Assembly: GCF_011075055.1 (NCBI RefSeq)
Contig: NC_058137.1
Coordinates: 27,451,463-27,515,462, forward strand
Reading direction: 5' to 3'
DNA: 64,000 bases
From: Mangifera indica
Taxonomy: Eukaryota; Streptophyta; Magnoliopsida; Sapindales; Anacardiaceae
The first letter of the stretch is position 1. Each line of letters opens with the position of its first letter. Of the stretch, positions 48,327 through 58,560 are shown piece by piece. The notes below the pieces were generated by a model. It worked only from the letters and a program-made list of their open reading frames with translations. It searched no databases and had not been told where the DNA came from. The position numbers and the translations under genes are program-made.

Positions 48327-48381
48327 ATTATTAGAAGAATTGATAGGAAATGTTTGTGAGAAGTTAAGTTATGAATAATTG

Positions 48382-48390
48382 CTATTTATA
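48382..48390 (-). promoter_or_regulatory. TATA box of RLP3
   Basis: Minus-strand TATAAATAG, 56-64 bp before the ATG. A W-box TTGACT lies at 48,530-48,535 in the conserved TTAATTGACTTCC block. Confidence 0.68.
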
Positions 48391-50089
48391 ATGTGCTCAT
48401 GAATGAAATTGCACAAAATTTCGTCACCTTTTCTTGCACGTCGAGATCAAAATTTATATAAAATTACAAATTCGGCTTTCTTCGTGTATTTTTTGTTGGA
48501 CATTTATATGGTTTAGTTCCCACAATGGAAGTCAATTAAAGAGGAGATTTTCCATGCTCTTAATTTGCTGTGGGTTGGATTAGATCCCCTTTTCTTGGAT
48601 TTCACAGAGGATCCACGATATTCAGAAGTTGTATTGATTTGATTTTCATGTGGGTTCCATATGATGAAGAAAATTCCTCAAATCAAACTAATTTCCTTCA
48701 ATTGAGCAATTCATCGAATCATTCTTATCCATCAAACAATCACTCAAATCAAGCTCATCTTCTTCAATCACCCAATTCATTCAATGAAGCAATTCCTCAA
48801 ATCAAGCTCATCTATCAAACAATTCTTAAAATCAAGTTTTGTCATTATCTCTAATTAGGATGACTAACAATTTATTTTACTATTATCCTAATGTATAGTT
48901 AATTAGGTCTCTAATTTCCGATCTTTCATTAATAAGAGTTGACTAGAATCAAAAGTATATACAATTTATATTCCTTGTAATGCCTAATGTAATGGAGTGA
49001 CAATTTATAGTGTCATTTCACCAGCGTGCACGTCGGTGTAAATTCATTGTTGATGTTTGATTGATAATGAACTCATTTCTACTGCAATTCTCGAAAATAT
49101 TTGCGAAAATCTCCACCACTTATTGAAGTTGAATTATGATAGTTAGGAATGTGAAATTTTCCAGAGTGATTAACACGGTTGGAATCAAGGGAAGACTAAT
49201 ATATTTTTGGTGTAAATTTAGTTACTTACATGCATTGACGGGGGAGGGGTCAAGAGGTCAACTGGCGTTTCTTGACTTTAATTTTCTTTTTAATTTATAA
49301 TGATTTTACTAATTATATATTTTAATTTTACGAAATATCTCACAAGTAACTATGGATAATTATGGCAGATAAAAATGTGAATCAAATTGAAAATTTTATT
49401 TGAGTATTAAAAATTACATTACAACTGTTGAAAATTTGAACACTTTGATTGCTATCCGATATTGACTGCTTTTGTAAAGCTCAAGAATTACTTTTATAAA
49501 GTTATAATTTTTTATCCCAAAAAAAAGTTTTTATATAGGAAAAAATATAATTTTAATCTTATAATTGATTCCATAATCTCTTCCTTACATATTTTTCATT
49601 AGGAAATTATATAATTTTAATATAATAAAATTTCAAAAAAAAAAGAAGTTTCAAATGCAAGCGAATTCAATTTCATCTTCAAAATGTTTAATAAACTAAA
49701 AATATCAAACTGTCCAGAATTCAGGCTCTTTACAAATAGTCCATGTTCTACGACTATCAGTGAATTTTACACTGATCAGAAAATTATGAAATTTTGAAAA
49801 AAAAAAAAAAATTACTAGACATATGAATGAACCTCCAGAAAATTTGTAAATAAAAAATAAATTCAATGCCATTTTAAAAATTAACAAATGAGTATATCAA
49901 TGCTATCCAGAATATTAGTTTCTAATACAAACTAACAATACTACATTTAATACTATTCTAACTTCAATAACTTAAATAAATAAATATAAAACATACCTTT
50001 ATGAGTAAGAAGGAAACATACTTTGATATTTATTGTAACATTTCATATAATAATGGTTGTAGTACATTAAACAAAGTACATACATAGCT
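48391..50089. other. Spacer between RLP3 and RLP4, with an RLP1-type promoter relic
   Basis: 48,391-48,990 is the RLP3 upstream region and includes loosely repeated CAATCA/CTCAAAT motifs (48,670-48,830). From about 49,005 (TTATAGTGTCATTTCACCAGCG) it matches the upstream DNA of RLP1, but no RLP1-like gene is attached. It parallels 23,160-24,828. No coding content. Confidence 0.6.
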
Positions 50090-53065
50090 TCAAAAGGAAA
50101 ATAAACCACAAATTTTTCTTACAAGAATGCCAAATCTGATCCAAAGACTATCTAAGAAATTATAATACAAAAATCTCCATCTACTGCTGGCAAGTAATGG
50201 ACTTATTATGGCCCAGAAACCCACCATAAATCCAAGTGCCATGCTCACATAGAACCAGTCCACTTCATGTTCATTGCCATTATTTCCCTCATTGTAGTGT
50301 GATGGTGTGACAATCACACCACAATTCTTGGAAAGGGGAGGTCCACAAAGATTATTACCGGTGAAACAAGAAGCGTCAAACCCTTGTATCTGAGTGCTTA
50401 AAGGAATCTTTCCAATTAACTTGTTATTGGAAAAGTTCAAATAACTCAAAAATGTTAGATTTGAAATGCTTTGTGGGATTTCACCGAAAAGTTGATTACC
50501 AGACAAATCAATGCACTCCAATGATCTCATAACACCAATATTCTTAGGAATTGTACCTGTAAAATGGTTGTGTGATAGATTCAATACTTGTAGTGCAACA
50601 AGATCTGTCACTTCCACAGGTATCTCTCCAGAGAAATTATTTTTCGAGAGATCCATTATTCTCACCCATTGGAGAATTGTGTTATATTGAACCATTTGAC
50701 CTTTATTCACAAGCAACGCATCTTCAATATAACCTTGAAAGAATTCATTGGTTTCACCATATCGTAGATTTGAGCTTTCTTCCCAAAGGTTTGTGATGGC
50801 GCTAAAGTTATTGATACATCTCGGCACAGTTCCATGAAAATTGTTATCAGCAATGTCTAAGATTTGTAGCAAAGCAAAATGACAAAGTTCTCTTGGTAAA
50901 CGTCCTTGAAACTTGTTTGATCGAAGATTGAGAATTACCATTTGAGGAAAACTTACTCCTAACCAAGTTGGAACATTCCCAACAAAGGAATTTTCACCAA
51001 GATCAAGTGTCAGTAACTCTGTACAATTTCTGAGTGACATAGGTATATTTCCAAAGAAGTTGTTTTTGCGGAGATGTAGATACTGAAGGGAACTTAAAGA
51101 TCCAAAAGAGATTGGAATGTTTCCACTAAAATTATTTTCATTTAAATTTAAAATTGTTAAGTATGGGAAGTTCGCCCAACAATCAGGTAAATTCCCATAG
51201 AAGAGGTTTTTCTTAAGGATGAGAATTTGGATCAAAGACTTTGAAGCATTTATCTCATGACATAAGAAATGAAAAATTGACCCTGAGAAAGAATTTTTGG
51301 ATAGATCGAGCATATACAAATTAAGAGGAATAAGAGGCAAAGGACCTGATAAATTGTTAGAACTCAAGTCTAGAAACTCAAGCTTATCTAATTCAATCAA
51401 ATTTGGAATTAGACCGTAGATACCATTGTGTGAGAGATCCAAATAGACAATACTGGAAGGATATGTAAATAAATATGTTGGAAAACTATCAAAAATACTT
51501 GAGTTGGATATATCTAGATAAGACAGATGTTTTAATGACCGAATCCATGATGGAAATTGAGATCCTAAATGACAAGAACTCAAAGTTAAATTTTGAAGTT
51601 TAAGAGGAGAAACCCAATGAGGACTGAATTTCAAGATTGGAGAGTTTCCAGATGCACCAAATCGCAACAATCTTGTGAGATTGGCAAAATGGATATCGGA
51701 AACTGTTCCGGTGAACATGTTGTAAGAAAAATCAAGGCTTTGCAAACACCCAAGTTTTCCTAAAGCTGATGGAACAGGACCAGAAATTGAGTTATAACTT
51801 AACAAAAGATTTTTTAAGCTTTTAAACAATCCAATTTGATTGGTTAAATGACCAAAAAGTTTGCACCTAGTCATTTCCAAATCCTCAAGTACATCTGAAA
51901 CACAACCAGAGAAAATATTCAGGACTGTGGATATCTCTTGATTCAATTCAACCTCAGGGATATAGAAGCTCCTTAAGTTGCAGAGTCTTTTAAATGATAC
52001 TGGGATTCCACCTTCAAATCTGTTGTAATGAAGATACAGTTCTTTGATGGAAGTCAAGTTTCCTAGAGGACCTAAACTACCTTGCAGGCTATTGAATGGA
52101 AGATAAAGTTTCTCGAGCAGGTGAAGTTTGTACCACCAATCAGGTAGGGAAGAACTGAAAAAGTTAAAAGATAAATAAAGATGTCTAAGGGCAGTCAAAT
52201 TTTGAAGTGCATCAGGAATTGGACCTTCAAAATAATTTTCACTTAAATGAAGGATGGCAAGAGAAGAAAGATTTGTAATGGGTTGTGAAGGGAAGTGATA
52301 GAGTCCACAATCTATCAAATTCAACACATTTAAGGAAGAGATTGTGTTTACCACGTGCAACCAATCAGAGGCTTTGCTGAGATCCACATAAGCCAGGTCA
52401 AGATATTTCAACGTAGAAAGACCTGACAACCATTGCAAATTCTCAACATACGCTAACCCATAGGTAAGCTCATCTAAATTACCAGTGTCAGTGATCGAAA
52501 AGCTAGGGAAACGGAGATCGAGATATTCCAGATTGGTGAGGTTCCCCAGTTGATGTGGAATCCTTCCTTGGAATCCTCCACGGGAAAGATTCAGGTATCT
52601 TAAATTTCTCATTTGACCAAAAAATTCAGGAATCTGAACTCCTTCGAAATCATTGCAGCTTAAGTCCAAATACATCAAGTGTTTTAAATTAAGCAAAGAG
52701 GGATTAAGCTTACCTTTCAACATTGACTTAGCAGGAGCTTCACGTTCGGCAACAAGAATTTTAGAACGTGACATTGCAAGCCAAGCATAATTTCTGAGGT
52801 TGAGCTCTAGGACATGGCCTGTCCTGTTGTCACAGACAACACCAGACCACGTACAACAATCTGCATTCACAGTACTCCAAGAGGCAAGTCGATTTGAAGG
52901 ATCAATGAGATCTTGCTTGAACCTTAAAAGTGCTTCTCTCTCACTTTCGACACAACCAAGATGGTTAGAGCTTCCATGGCAGAAGCTAACGTGGATGGTT
53001 ACTATGGAAAGTAACTCAAGGGAAAGAAAGGCAACAAGAGTACTCGTGATTAGTTTCATTGGCAT
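50090..53065 (-). CDS. LRR receptor-like protein, EIX type (RLP4, 991 aa)
   Basis: Intact counterpart of P3. Signal peptide (MPMKLITSTLVAFLSLELLS), N-cap [16 protein letters not shown] and CCTWSGVVC, then loop 1 (NLRNYAWLAMSRSKILVAER). Loop 2, near residue 190, reads FSITDTGNLDELTYGLAYVE, one residue longer than in RLP2. About 30 LRRs, island with K788-x5-Y794, C-cap CFTGNNLCGPPLSKNC, acidic NNGNEHEVDW, membrane helix with GFMVG, and tail ending CGLFSF. The stop-transfer sequence is SSRWRF, where P3 has SRRWRF. No kinase, no intron. Both lesions of P3 (Tyr-to-stop and 1-bp deletion) are absent. Likely functional immune receptor; ligand unknown. Confidence 0.95.
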   Translation of the reverse strand: MPMKLITSTLVAFLSLELLSIVTIHVSFCHGSSNHLGCVESEREALLRFKQDLIDPSNRLASWSTVNADCCTWSGVVCDNRTGHVLELNLRNYAWLAMSRSKILVAEREAPAKSMLKGKLNPSLLNLKHLMYLDLSCNDFEGVQIPEFFGQMRNLRYLNLSRGGFQGRIPHQLGNLTNLEYLDLRFPSFSITDTGNLDELTYGLAYVENLQWLSGLSTLKYLDLAYVDLSKASDWLHVVNTISSLNVLNLIDCGLYHFPSQPITNLSSLAILHLSENYFEGPIPDALQNLTALRHLYLSFNFFSSSLPDWWYKLHLLEKLYLPFNSLQGSLGPLGNLTSIKELYLHYNRFEGGIPVSFKRLCNLRSFYIPEVELNQEISTVLNIFSGCVSDVLEDLEMTRCKLFGHLTNQIGLFKSLKNLLLSYNSISGPVPSALGKLGCLQSLDFSYNMFTGTVSDIHFANLTRLLRFGASGNSPILKFSPHWVSPLKLQNLTLSSCHLGSQFPSWIRSLKHLSYLDISNSSIFDSFPTYLFTYPSSIVYLDLSHNGIYGLIPNLIELDKLEFLDLSSNNLSGPLPLIPLNLYMLDLSKNSFSGSIFHFLCHEINASKSLIQILILKKNLFYGNLPDCWANFPYLTILNLNENNFSGNIPISFGSLSSLQYLHLRKNNFFGNIPMSLRNCTELLTLDLGENSFVGNVPTWLGVSFPQMVILNLRSNKFQGRLPRELCHFALLQILDIADNNFHGTVPRCINNFSAITNLWEESSNLRYGETNEFFQGYIEDALLVNKGQMVQYNTILQWVRIMDLSKNNFSGEIPVEVTDLVALQVLNLSHNHFTGTIPKNIGVMRSLECIDLSGNQLFGEIPQSISNLTFLSYLNFSNNKLIGKIPLSTQIQGFDASCFTGNNLCGPPLSKNCGVIVTPSHYNEGNNGNEHEVDWFYVSMALGFMVGFWAIISPLLASSRWRFLYYNFLDSLWIRFGILVRKICGLFSF

Positions 53066-53120
53066 ATTATTAGAAGAATTGATAGGAAATGTTTGTGAGA
53101 AATTAAGTTATGAATAATTG

Positions 53121-53129
53121 CTATTTATA
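53121..53129 (-). promoter_or_regulatory. TATA box of RLP4
   Basis: Minus-strand TATAAATAG, 56-64 bp before the ATG. A W-box TTGACT lies at 53,269-53,274. Confidence 0.68.
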
Positions 53130-55802
53130 ATGTGCTCATGAATGAATTTACACAAAATTTCGCCACCTGTTCTTGCACGTCGAGATCAAAATTTATATAA
53201 AATTACAAATTCGGCTTTCTTCGTGTATCTTGTGTTGGACATTTATATGGTCTAGTTCCCACAATGGAAGTCAATTAAACAGGAAATTTTCCATGCTTTT
53301 AATTTACTGTGGGTTGGATTAGATCCCTTTCTTTTGGATTTAGCAGAGGATTCATGACATTCAAATGTTGTATTGACTTGATTTTCATGTGGTTCCATAT
53401 AGCTTTGTTGTTCTGTAATTTGTTAAAACTTAACCATATAATAGTCTAATAACTCGAGATTTCTGCATATAATTTGCAGGATATACTGCAGGACAGGACC
53501 CAAGTTTCAAATTTGCATTTTCCACGCACTATTCTGGCTAGACAAACATATCTTATTGCTCACAAGAAATCAGATGTACATCATCTAAGCACTTTTGCTT
53601 CCAATTTGGAAAAATAACAAAAGAGAAAAGGAAACTTTAAGACTTCTAATTTCTAAAAGGTTCCACTAACAGCGGAAAACATCCGACTTAGCAGAAAACT
53701 TTTAAAGACTAGAATTTTGGCAAGTCGCAAGTCTCTAACCAAAAACGTGAACTCCAAGCCAACTGAATAAATTTTTTCCTCCTAATAGATTACTGTTTCG
53801 AAAAATTATATTAGTGGACAAGAAAAAGTGAATAAACAAATGGATTAAGGATTCAATTATGTTATGAAAACCAGAGAATAAGTGACAGACGGAACACAGA
53901 AGATGTAACACAAAAACATAAGATCATTTGTAAAACCCAAATCGGGAAAAACCATAGACAATTTCTGTAGAAAATTTTCACTATAATGAAGAAGATTACA
54001 GGGCAAAGGAGAAACTAATTTTTCTGTATCTGTGCTCTAAAACTTAGTTCACTCTTTTGTGGCACACTCTCTTTCACTCCTTGCTCTCCGAATAGCTTTC
54101 TATGGCTCACACTAACTAATCTTGCCTACCCACCGGTCACATAGAAATCGAATAGTGAACATAATTGTTAGTTTGCCAAAGACACTTACAAAGTAAATTC
54201 AAGGGGTTAATACACATTATAAAGCACCTTTGATTTTTCCAACTCTAGAATCTCCTTTAGGATTCAATGTATCATTTAAAGAGGGAAAAATCTAAAAGGG
54301 ATATCTAAGCCATTTTGAAATGATAATCGTTTTGTTAAGACGTTCCGGATTTTGATATCCCTATATTCTGCTGTAGCATTTGTGTATAATTCCATATCCA
54401 AAATTTTACCTACCGAGAGAATAAAAAATTCCCAACGCTTCAATTATCTTTAAAATCATGACATAAAAAATCCTCAAGAGCAATCAATTACCCGTATGGA
54501 AAAAGTCCATGTGAAATTAATAGCATCGTCAATTTCCTAATAGTGCAATTCCACAATGTGGTAAATAATTTGATTCTGCATGACACACATACCTAACAAC
54601 CCAATTTGGAAAAGTAACAAATAATTTAATTGATAGCTTAGACCTTTTAATAATGAGAACAATATGTTATATAAAGTATTGATCTTATATTTGTCAGTTT
54701 TTCTCCACTTTCATTGTAACTACTCACAGTCACAGGTAGTTAATTCAGTGAATAGTGGAGTCAGTTTTAGTTAAACACATGAAGTAGTCCGTATCTGCCT
54801 TCTTTGATGTAGTGAATGTAATGTATATTAGGAGCGTTGCAACGGTTCCCAAAATAACGATTTTTAAAGTTATCCATAAAACATCTTTGTGAGAATCGGA
54901 TATTTTGGAAAAGTTACGCATTCTGCATAATTTTGTTGCTTAACACTTAAGCACTAGCGGGAGGTTAGTACTTAAGTTCCACTTTAATCTAATTTTGATT
55001 CCATTTGTGTGTAATTCGGATTATGTACATAGACTAAACACTCAATATGTCTGATATATCCTACCGGGAGGATGTTGACCTCTACCTTTGTTTTGTGTTA
55101 AAATTTGTTGAAATTCTTGTTGGAACCATTTTATTTTAGGGAGAGGGTTATTTTAGGCTTGTTTAGCTTAACATTAATTATAATGTGCTCATGAATGAAA
55201 TTGCACAGAATTTCGTCACCTTTTCTTGCACGTCGAGATCAAAATTTATATAAAATTACAAATTCGGCTTTTTCGTGTATCTTGTGTTGGACATTTATGT
55301 GGTTTAGTTCCCACAATGGAAGTCAATTAAAGAGGAGATTTTCCATACTTAACAATCCAATTTGGAAAAAGTAACAAATAATTTTTGACTTTTATGCCCT
55401 TCTAATTGCAAAAGTCAATTAAGTCGTCATAATACTAATAAATAGTAATATTACAATAGATTCCATTTCATTACCTCATCCTTACATTTGTATTATTAGA
55501 AAATTATATAATTTTTATATAATAAAAAAAAACATTTACTCAAATCTTTCAAAAAGAAGTTTCGAATGCAACTTAATTTAATTTCTTTTTCAAAATGTTC
55601 AACAAAGTCAAATTTTCAGTATGTTCATAATTAAGACACTATATGAACGTGAAGAAAAATTTTCGAATAAAAAATAATTCAATTTCATTTTAAAAATAAA
55701 AAAAAAAAAAGCAATATCAGTGCTATCAAGAACATTAGTTTCCAATATGCACAAAAATAATCGTACCTTTAATATTATTCTAATTTTAATATTTTTTATA
55801 AA
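53130..55802. other. Spacer upstream of RLP4
   Basis: 53,130-55,165 belongs to the large duplication. 55,168-55,351 is a detached RLP promoter fragment, listed separately. 55,353-55,802 starts the block repeated at 36,085 and 42,383. No genes. Confidence 0.5.
55168..55351 (-). promoter_or_regulatory. Detached RLP promoter fragment
   Basis: Matches the DNA upstream of P2, P3, RLP3 and RLP4 from just beyond the TATA box (TATAATGTGCTCATGAATG) through TTGCACGTCGAGATC to the W-box block (TTGACT at 55,321-55,326), but no gene follows on its left. Probably left behind when an RLP was deleted by recombination. Confidence 0.65.
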
Positions 55803-56704
55803 GGCTAAAGGATAATTTCCCATCCAAGTTTTAGTTCAATATCAAAACACACTCACGGTCATGGAAAAATTCCAACACCCACCAATAAGATAACTTATAT
55901 TAAAAGTTTTTGTTAAAAACAAAGATAAAATCGTTATTTTACCTCTAAATTTTAAAACCCTAAAAAATTTTATTATTTTCCTCATCAAATTTGGAAAACT
56001 AACAATTTTCCCTAGGATTAAATTTTGAAATGTGATATTTTCCTCTCATTTTCAATTTCCTAGTGAACAACGACTGCTCTTCCTCCCGATGATGGCTCTC
56101 TATTTGACTCTTTCTCTTTGTCTGAAACCTTCGTCCTTTGACTGACATCGTCTAGAATCCAATTGAAATCCATTTATCTGGACGACGAAGGTGTCGTATA
56201 GATGAATCATCGTCGTCTGGACGAAGATGACACATCCAGACCAAGGATAGACATTGGGATGATGAACCCTTGGTATGGACACATTGTTGTCGTCCAGACA
56301 ATGACATTTGGTCTTGATGACTCCTTTGTCGTCCAGACAAAGGGTTTTGTCTGGATTCAAATCCAATCGAAGGAAGAGGGTTTCAGACAAAAAGAAGGCA
56401 CCAAAGGGAGGGTTATCGTTGAGAGAGACTGAGCGATCGTTGTTCGTCGAGAAATTAGAAAAGGTGAAAATGTCACTTTTCTAAACTTAATCATATGAAA
56501 AATGATTAGTTTTATAAACTGAGACAGGAAAATGATATAAATTTTTAGAGTTGTAGGATTATGGATAAAATAATGATTTTATCCTTATCTTTAATAGAAA
56601 ATTTTAACAGAAGTTAACCCATGAGTAGGTGTTTGAGTTTTTTAACTACCACAAGTGTGCTTTTAAGATTAAGTTAAAACTTTGGTGGGAAATAATCCTT
56701 TGCC
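55803..56704. mobile_element. Mutator-like MITE (902 bp), copy 5
   Basis: Left end GGCTAAAGGATAATTTCC, right end in reverse GGCAAAGGATTATTTCC, long inverted repeats, and a perfect 9-bp TSD TTTTATAAA at 55,794-55,802 and 56,705-56,713. It has the same insertion site as copies 3 and 4. It lacks the nested hAT-like element: the site reads CCAAGGATAGAC. ORFs of 60-96 codons inside it on both strands are shadows of GACGA-rich repeats. Confidence 0.86.
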
Positions 56705-56822
56705 TTTTATAAATAAATAAAAACATACCTTCAAAAGGCAGAAGGAAATAAACTTTGATATTTACTGTGACACTTTCATATAACAATGGTTGTAGTACAT
56801 TAAACTAAGTACATACATAGCT

Positions 56823-56924
56823 TCAAACAGAAAATAACCGAAAAAACTTTGTTACGATAATTTCAAATTTGATCCAAAGACTATCTAAGAAATTATAATA
56901 CATAAACCTCCATCTTCTGCTGAC
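56823..56924 (-). pseudogene. 34-codon C-terminal remnant of an RLP (R3)
   Basis: Open for 34 codons to the stop (RRWRF, MYYNFLDSLW, basic tail, LFSV). The junction to spacer (AATCCAATTTGGAAAAG) at 56,925 is identical to R1. The 3' flank to the MITE is conserved. Confidence 0.88.
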
Positions 56925-58560
56925 AATCCAATTTGGAAAAGTAACAAATAATTTAATTGATAGCTTAGACCCTATAATAATGAGAACAATATGTTATATA
57001 AAGCGATGATCTTACATTTATCAGTTTTTCTCCACTTTCATTGTAACTGCTCGCAGATAGTTAATTCAGTAAATAGTGGAGTCAGTTTTAGTTAAGCACA
57101 TGAAGTAGTCTGTATTTGCATTTTTTGATGCGATGAATGTATACAAGGAGCATTGCATATGTTTCCAAACTACTGATTTCTAAAGTTACACAAACGCAAG
57201 TTTGAAAGAGTTGTGCATCCAAGAGAATTTCGTTGTTGTTAAACACTAAAACAATGAGGGGAGGTTAGTATTTTAGGTTCCACATTAATCTAATTTTGAG
57301 TATATCTGTGTGTATTTCAGATTCTATGCATGTTAATCTCCACCTTTTTATGTGTTGAGATTTTGATCATATTTTAGAGAGTCAAATAGTTTTAGGCTTA
57401 TTTAGCTTACCTTGATTATTTAGATTAATTGTAGTTAATCATGGGATCACACATCGTTTGTAATTAACTGTTATAAATGAAATAAATTGTATCTCAAATG
57501 AATTTTTATTATATCAATAATAATTAATTAACATGAAATATAAAAAATATATATTTTTCTAATCTACCCATGTTAATCAACAAAATGAATATAATTTGAT
57601 AATTTCGTCAGAAAGTGTTTTACATATAAACTTATTTAAAATAAAAACTTTGTTTACAAATATTTTTATGTTTTTTTTAATTATATATACTCAGCATCTT
57701 TTACATTAGTAAAATATAATATATGTGACAATTTTGCAATAATTTTATTACTGTTTTCTTGACTAAAAATAACAAAAGTGATAGCCGATACAAACACATT
57801 AATATTAAATATTTAATTGGATGATTGTTGATTATTTGATAAAAAAATATGCCACAAAAGAGTTTTAAAAATCACATACTGAAAACTTAATGAAAGTATA
57901 AATTTTATTAAACAATTTTATTTTACAAAATGTTTTAAAAATAATTACTTTTTTTCAAACATAAAAATAAACTAAAGAACAATGTGTACACACTTTTGAT
58001 TAGATAATTGAATACTAGATATTCATCATGTGATTAAATATTATAATATCTTTAATTTAAAATCACTTAATCGTACAATAATATATTATCTATATACTCA
58101 TTTATATATTCAAAAGTATATATACATAATTTTATTGTCTACTAAATATGACAGGAATAAGCCATAGCATTATTTTTAGTTGTTTTTATGAGTGTCTTCT
58201 CAATTTCTTTTCTTCTAATCCTGTTTTCACTCATTCTTTTCCCTTTCCATGGTTGTTACATCACCGAAACTTATTATTCATTGATGACTTAAGTGAACTT
58301 ATTTGCACTGCTTCTGGTTACTGTTAATTTTGGGGAAAAGGATATCTGAATAGCTTTCCACCCGGCAATTTTTTGATAAGCCTTTCAGAATGGAGCCATG
58401 ATGGAGACAATTCACTGTTACTTGTCCTGGGAGAAAGTAAAATTAATTTACGGGATACAACAAAAAATTTTCACCCAGAAATAAATAAATTAATTAAAAC
58501 ATCCCGAAATGAGGCAGAAGCAAACAAACATTGATATTTATTGTAACATTTCATATAGCT
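56925..58560. other. Spacer between R3 and RLP5
   Basis: Gene-free; parallels 37,917-39,609 and 44,228-45,353. AT-rich palindromic element at about 57,985-58,145; conserved RLP 3' flank from about 58,260. Confidence 0.5.

Larger units (their letters stand above)
48327..55165. repeat. Right copy of the ~6.8-kb segmental duplication
   Basis: Partner of 23,095-29,880, same order and orientation: RLP3/P2 promoter, spacer with relic, RLP4/P3 gene, upstream spacer. The right limit is CATTAATTATAATGTGC at about 55,165, where the sequence jumps into an RLP promoter fragment. Confidence 0.85.

Noticed and set aside
56100..56432. ORFs of 62-96 codons on both strands
   Set aside because: They lie inside Mutator-like MITE copy 5, where GACGA/TCGTC repeats keep several frames open; the other copies do not keep the frame.
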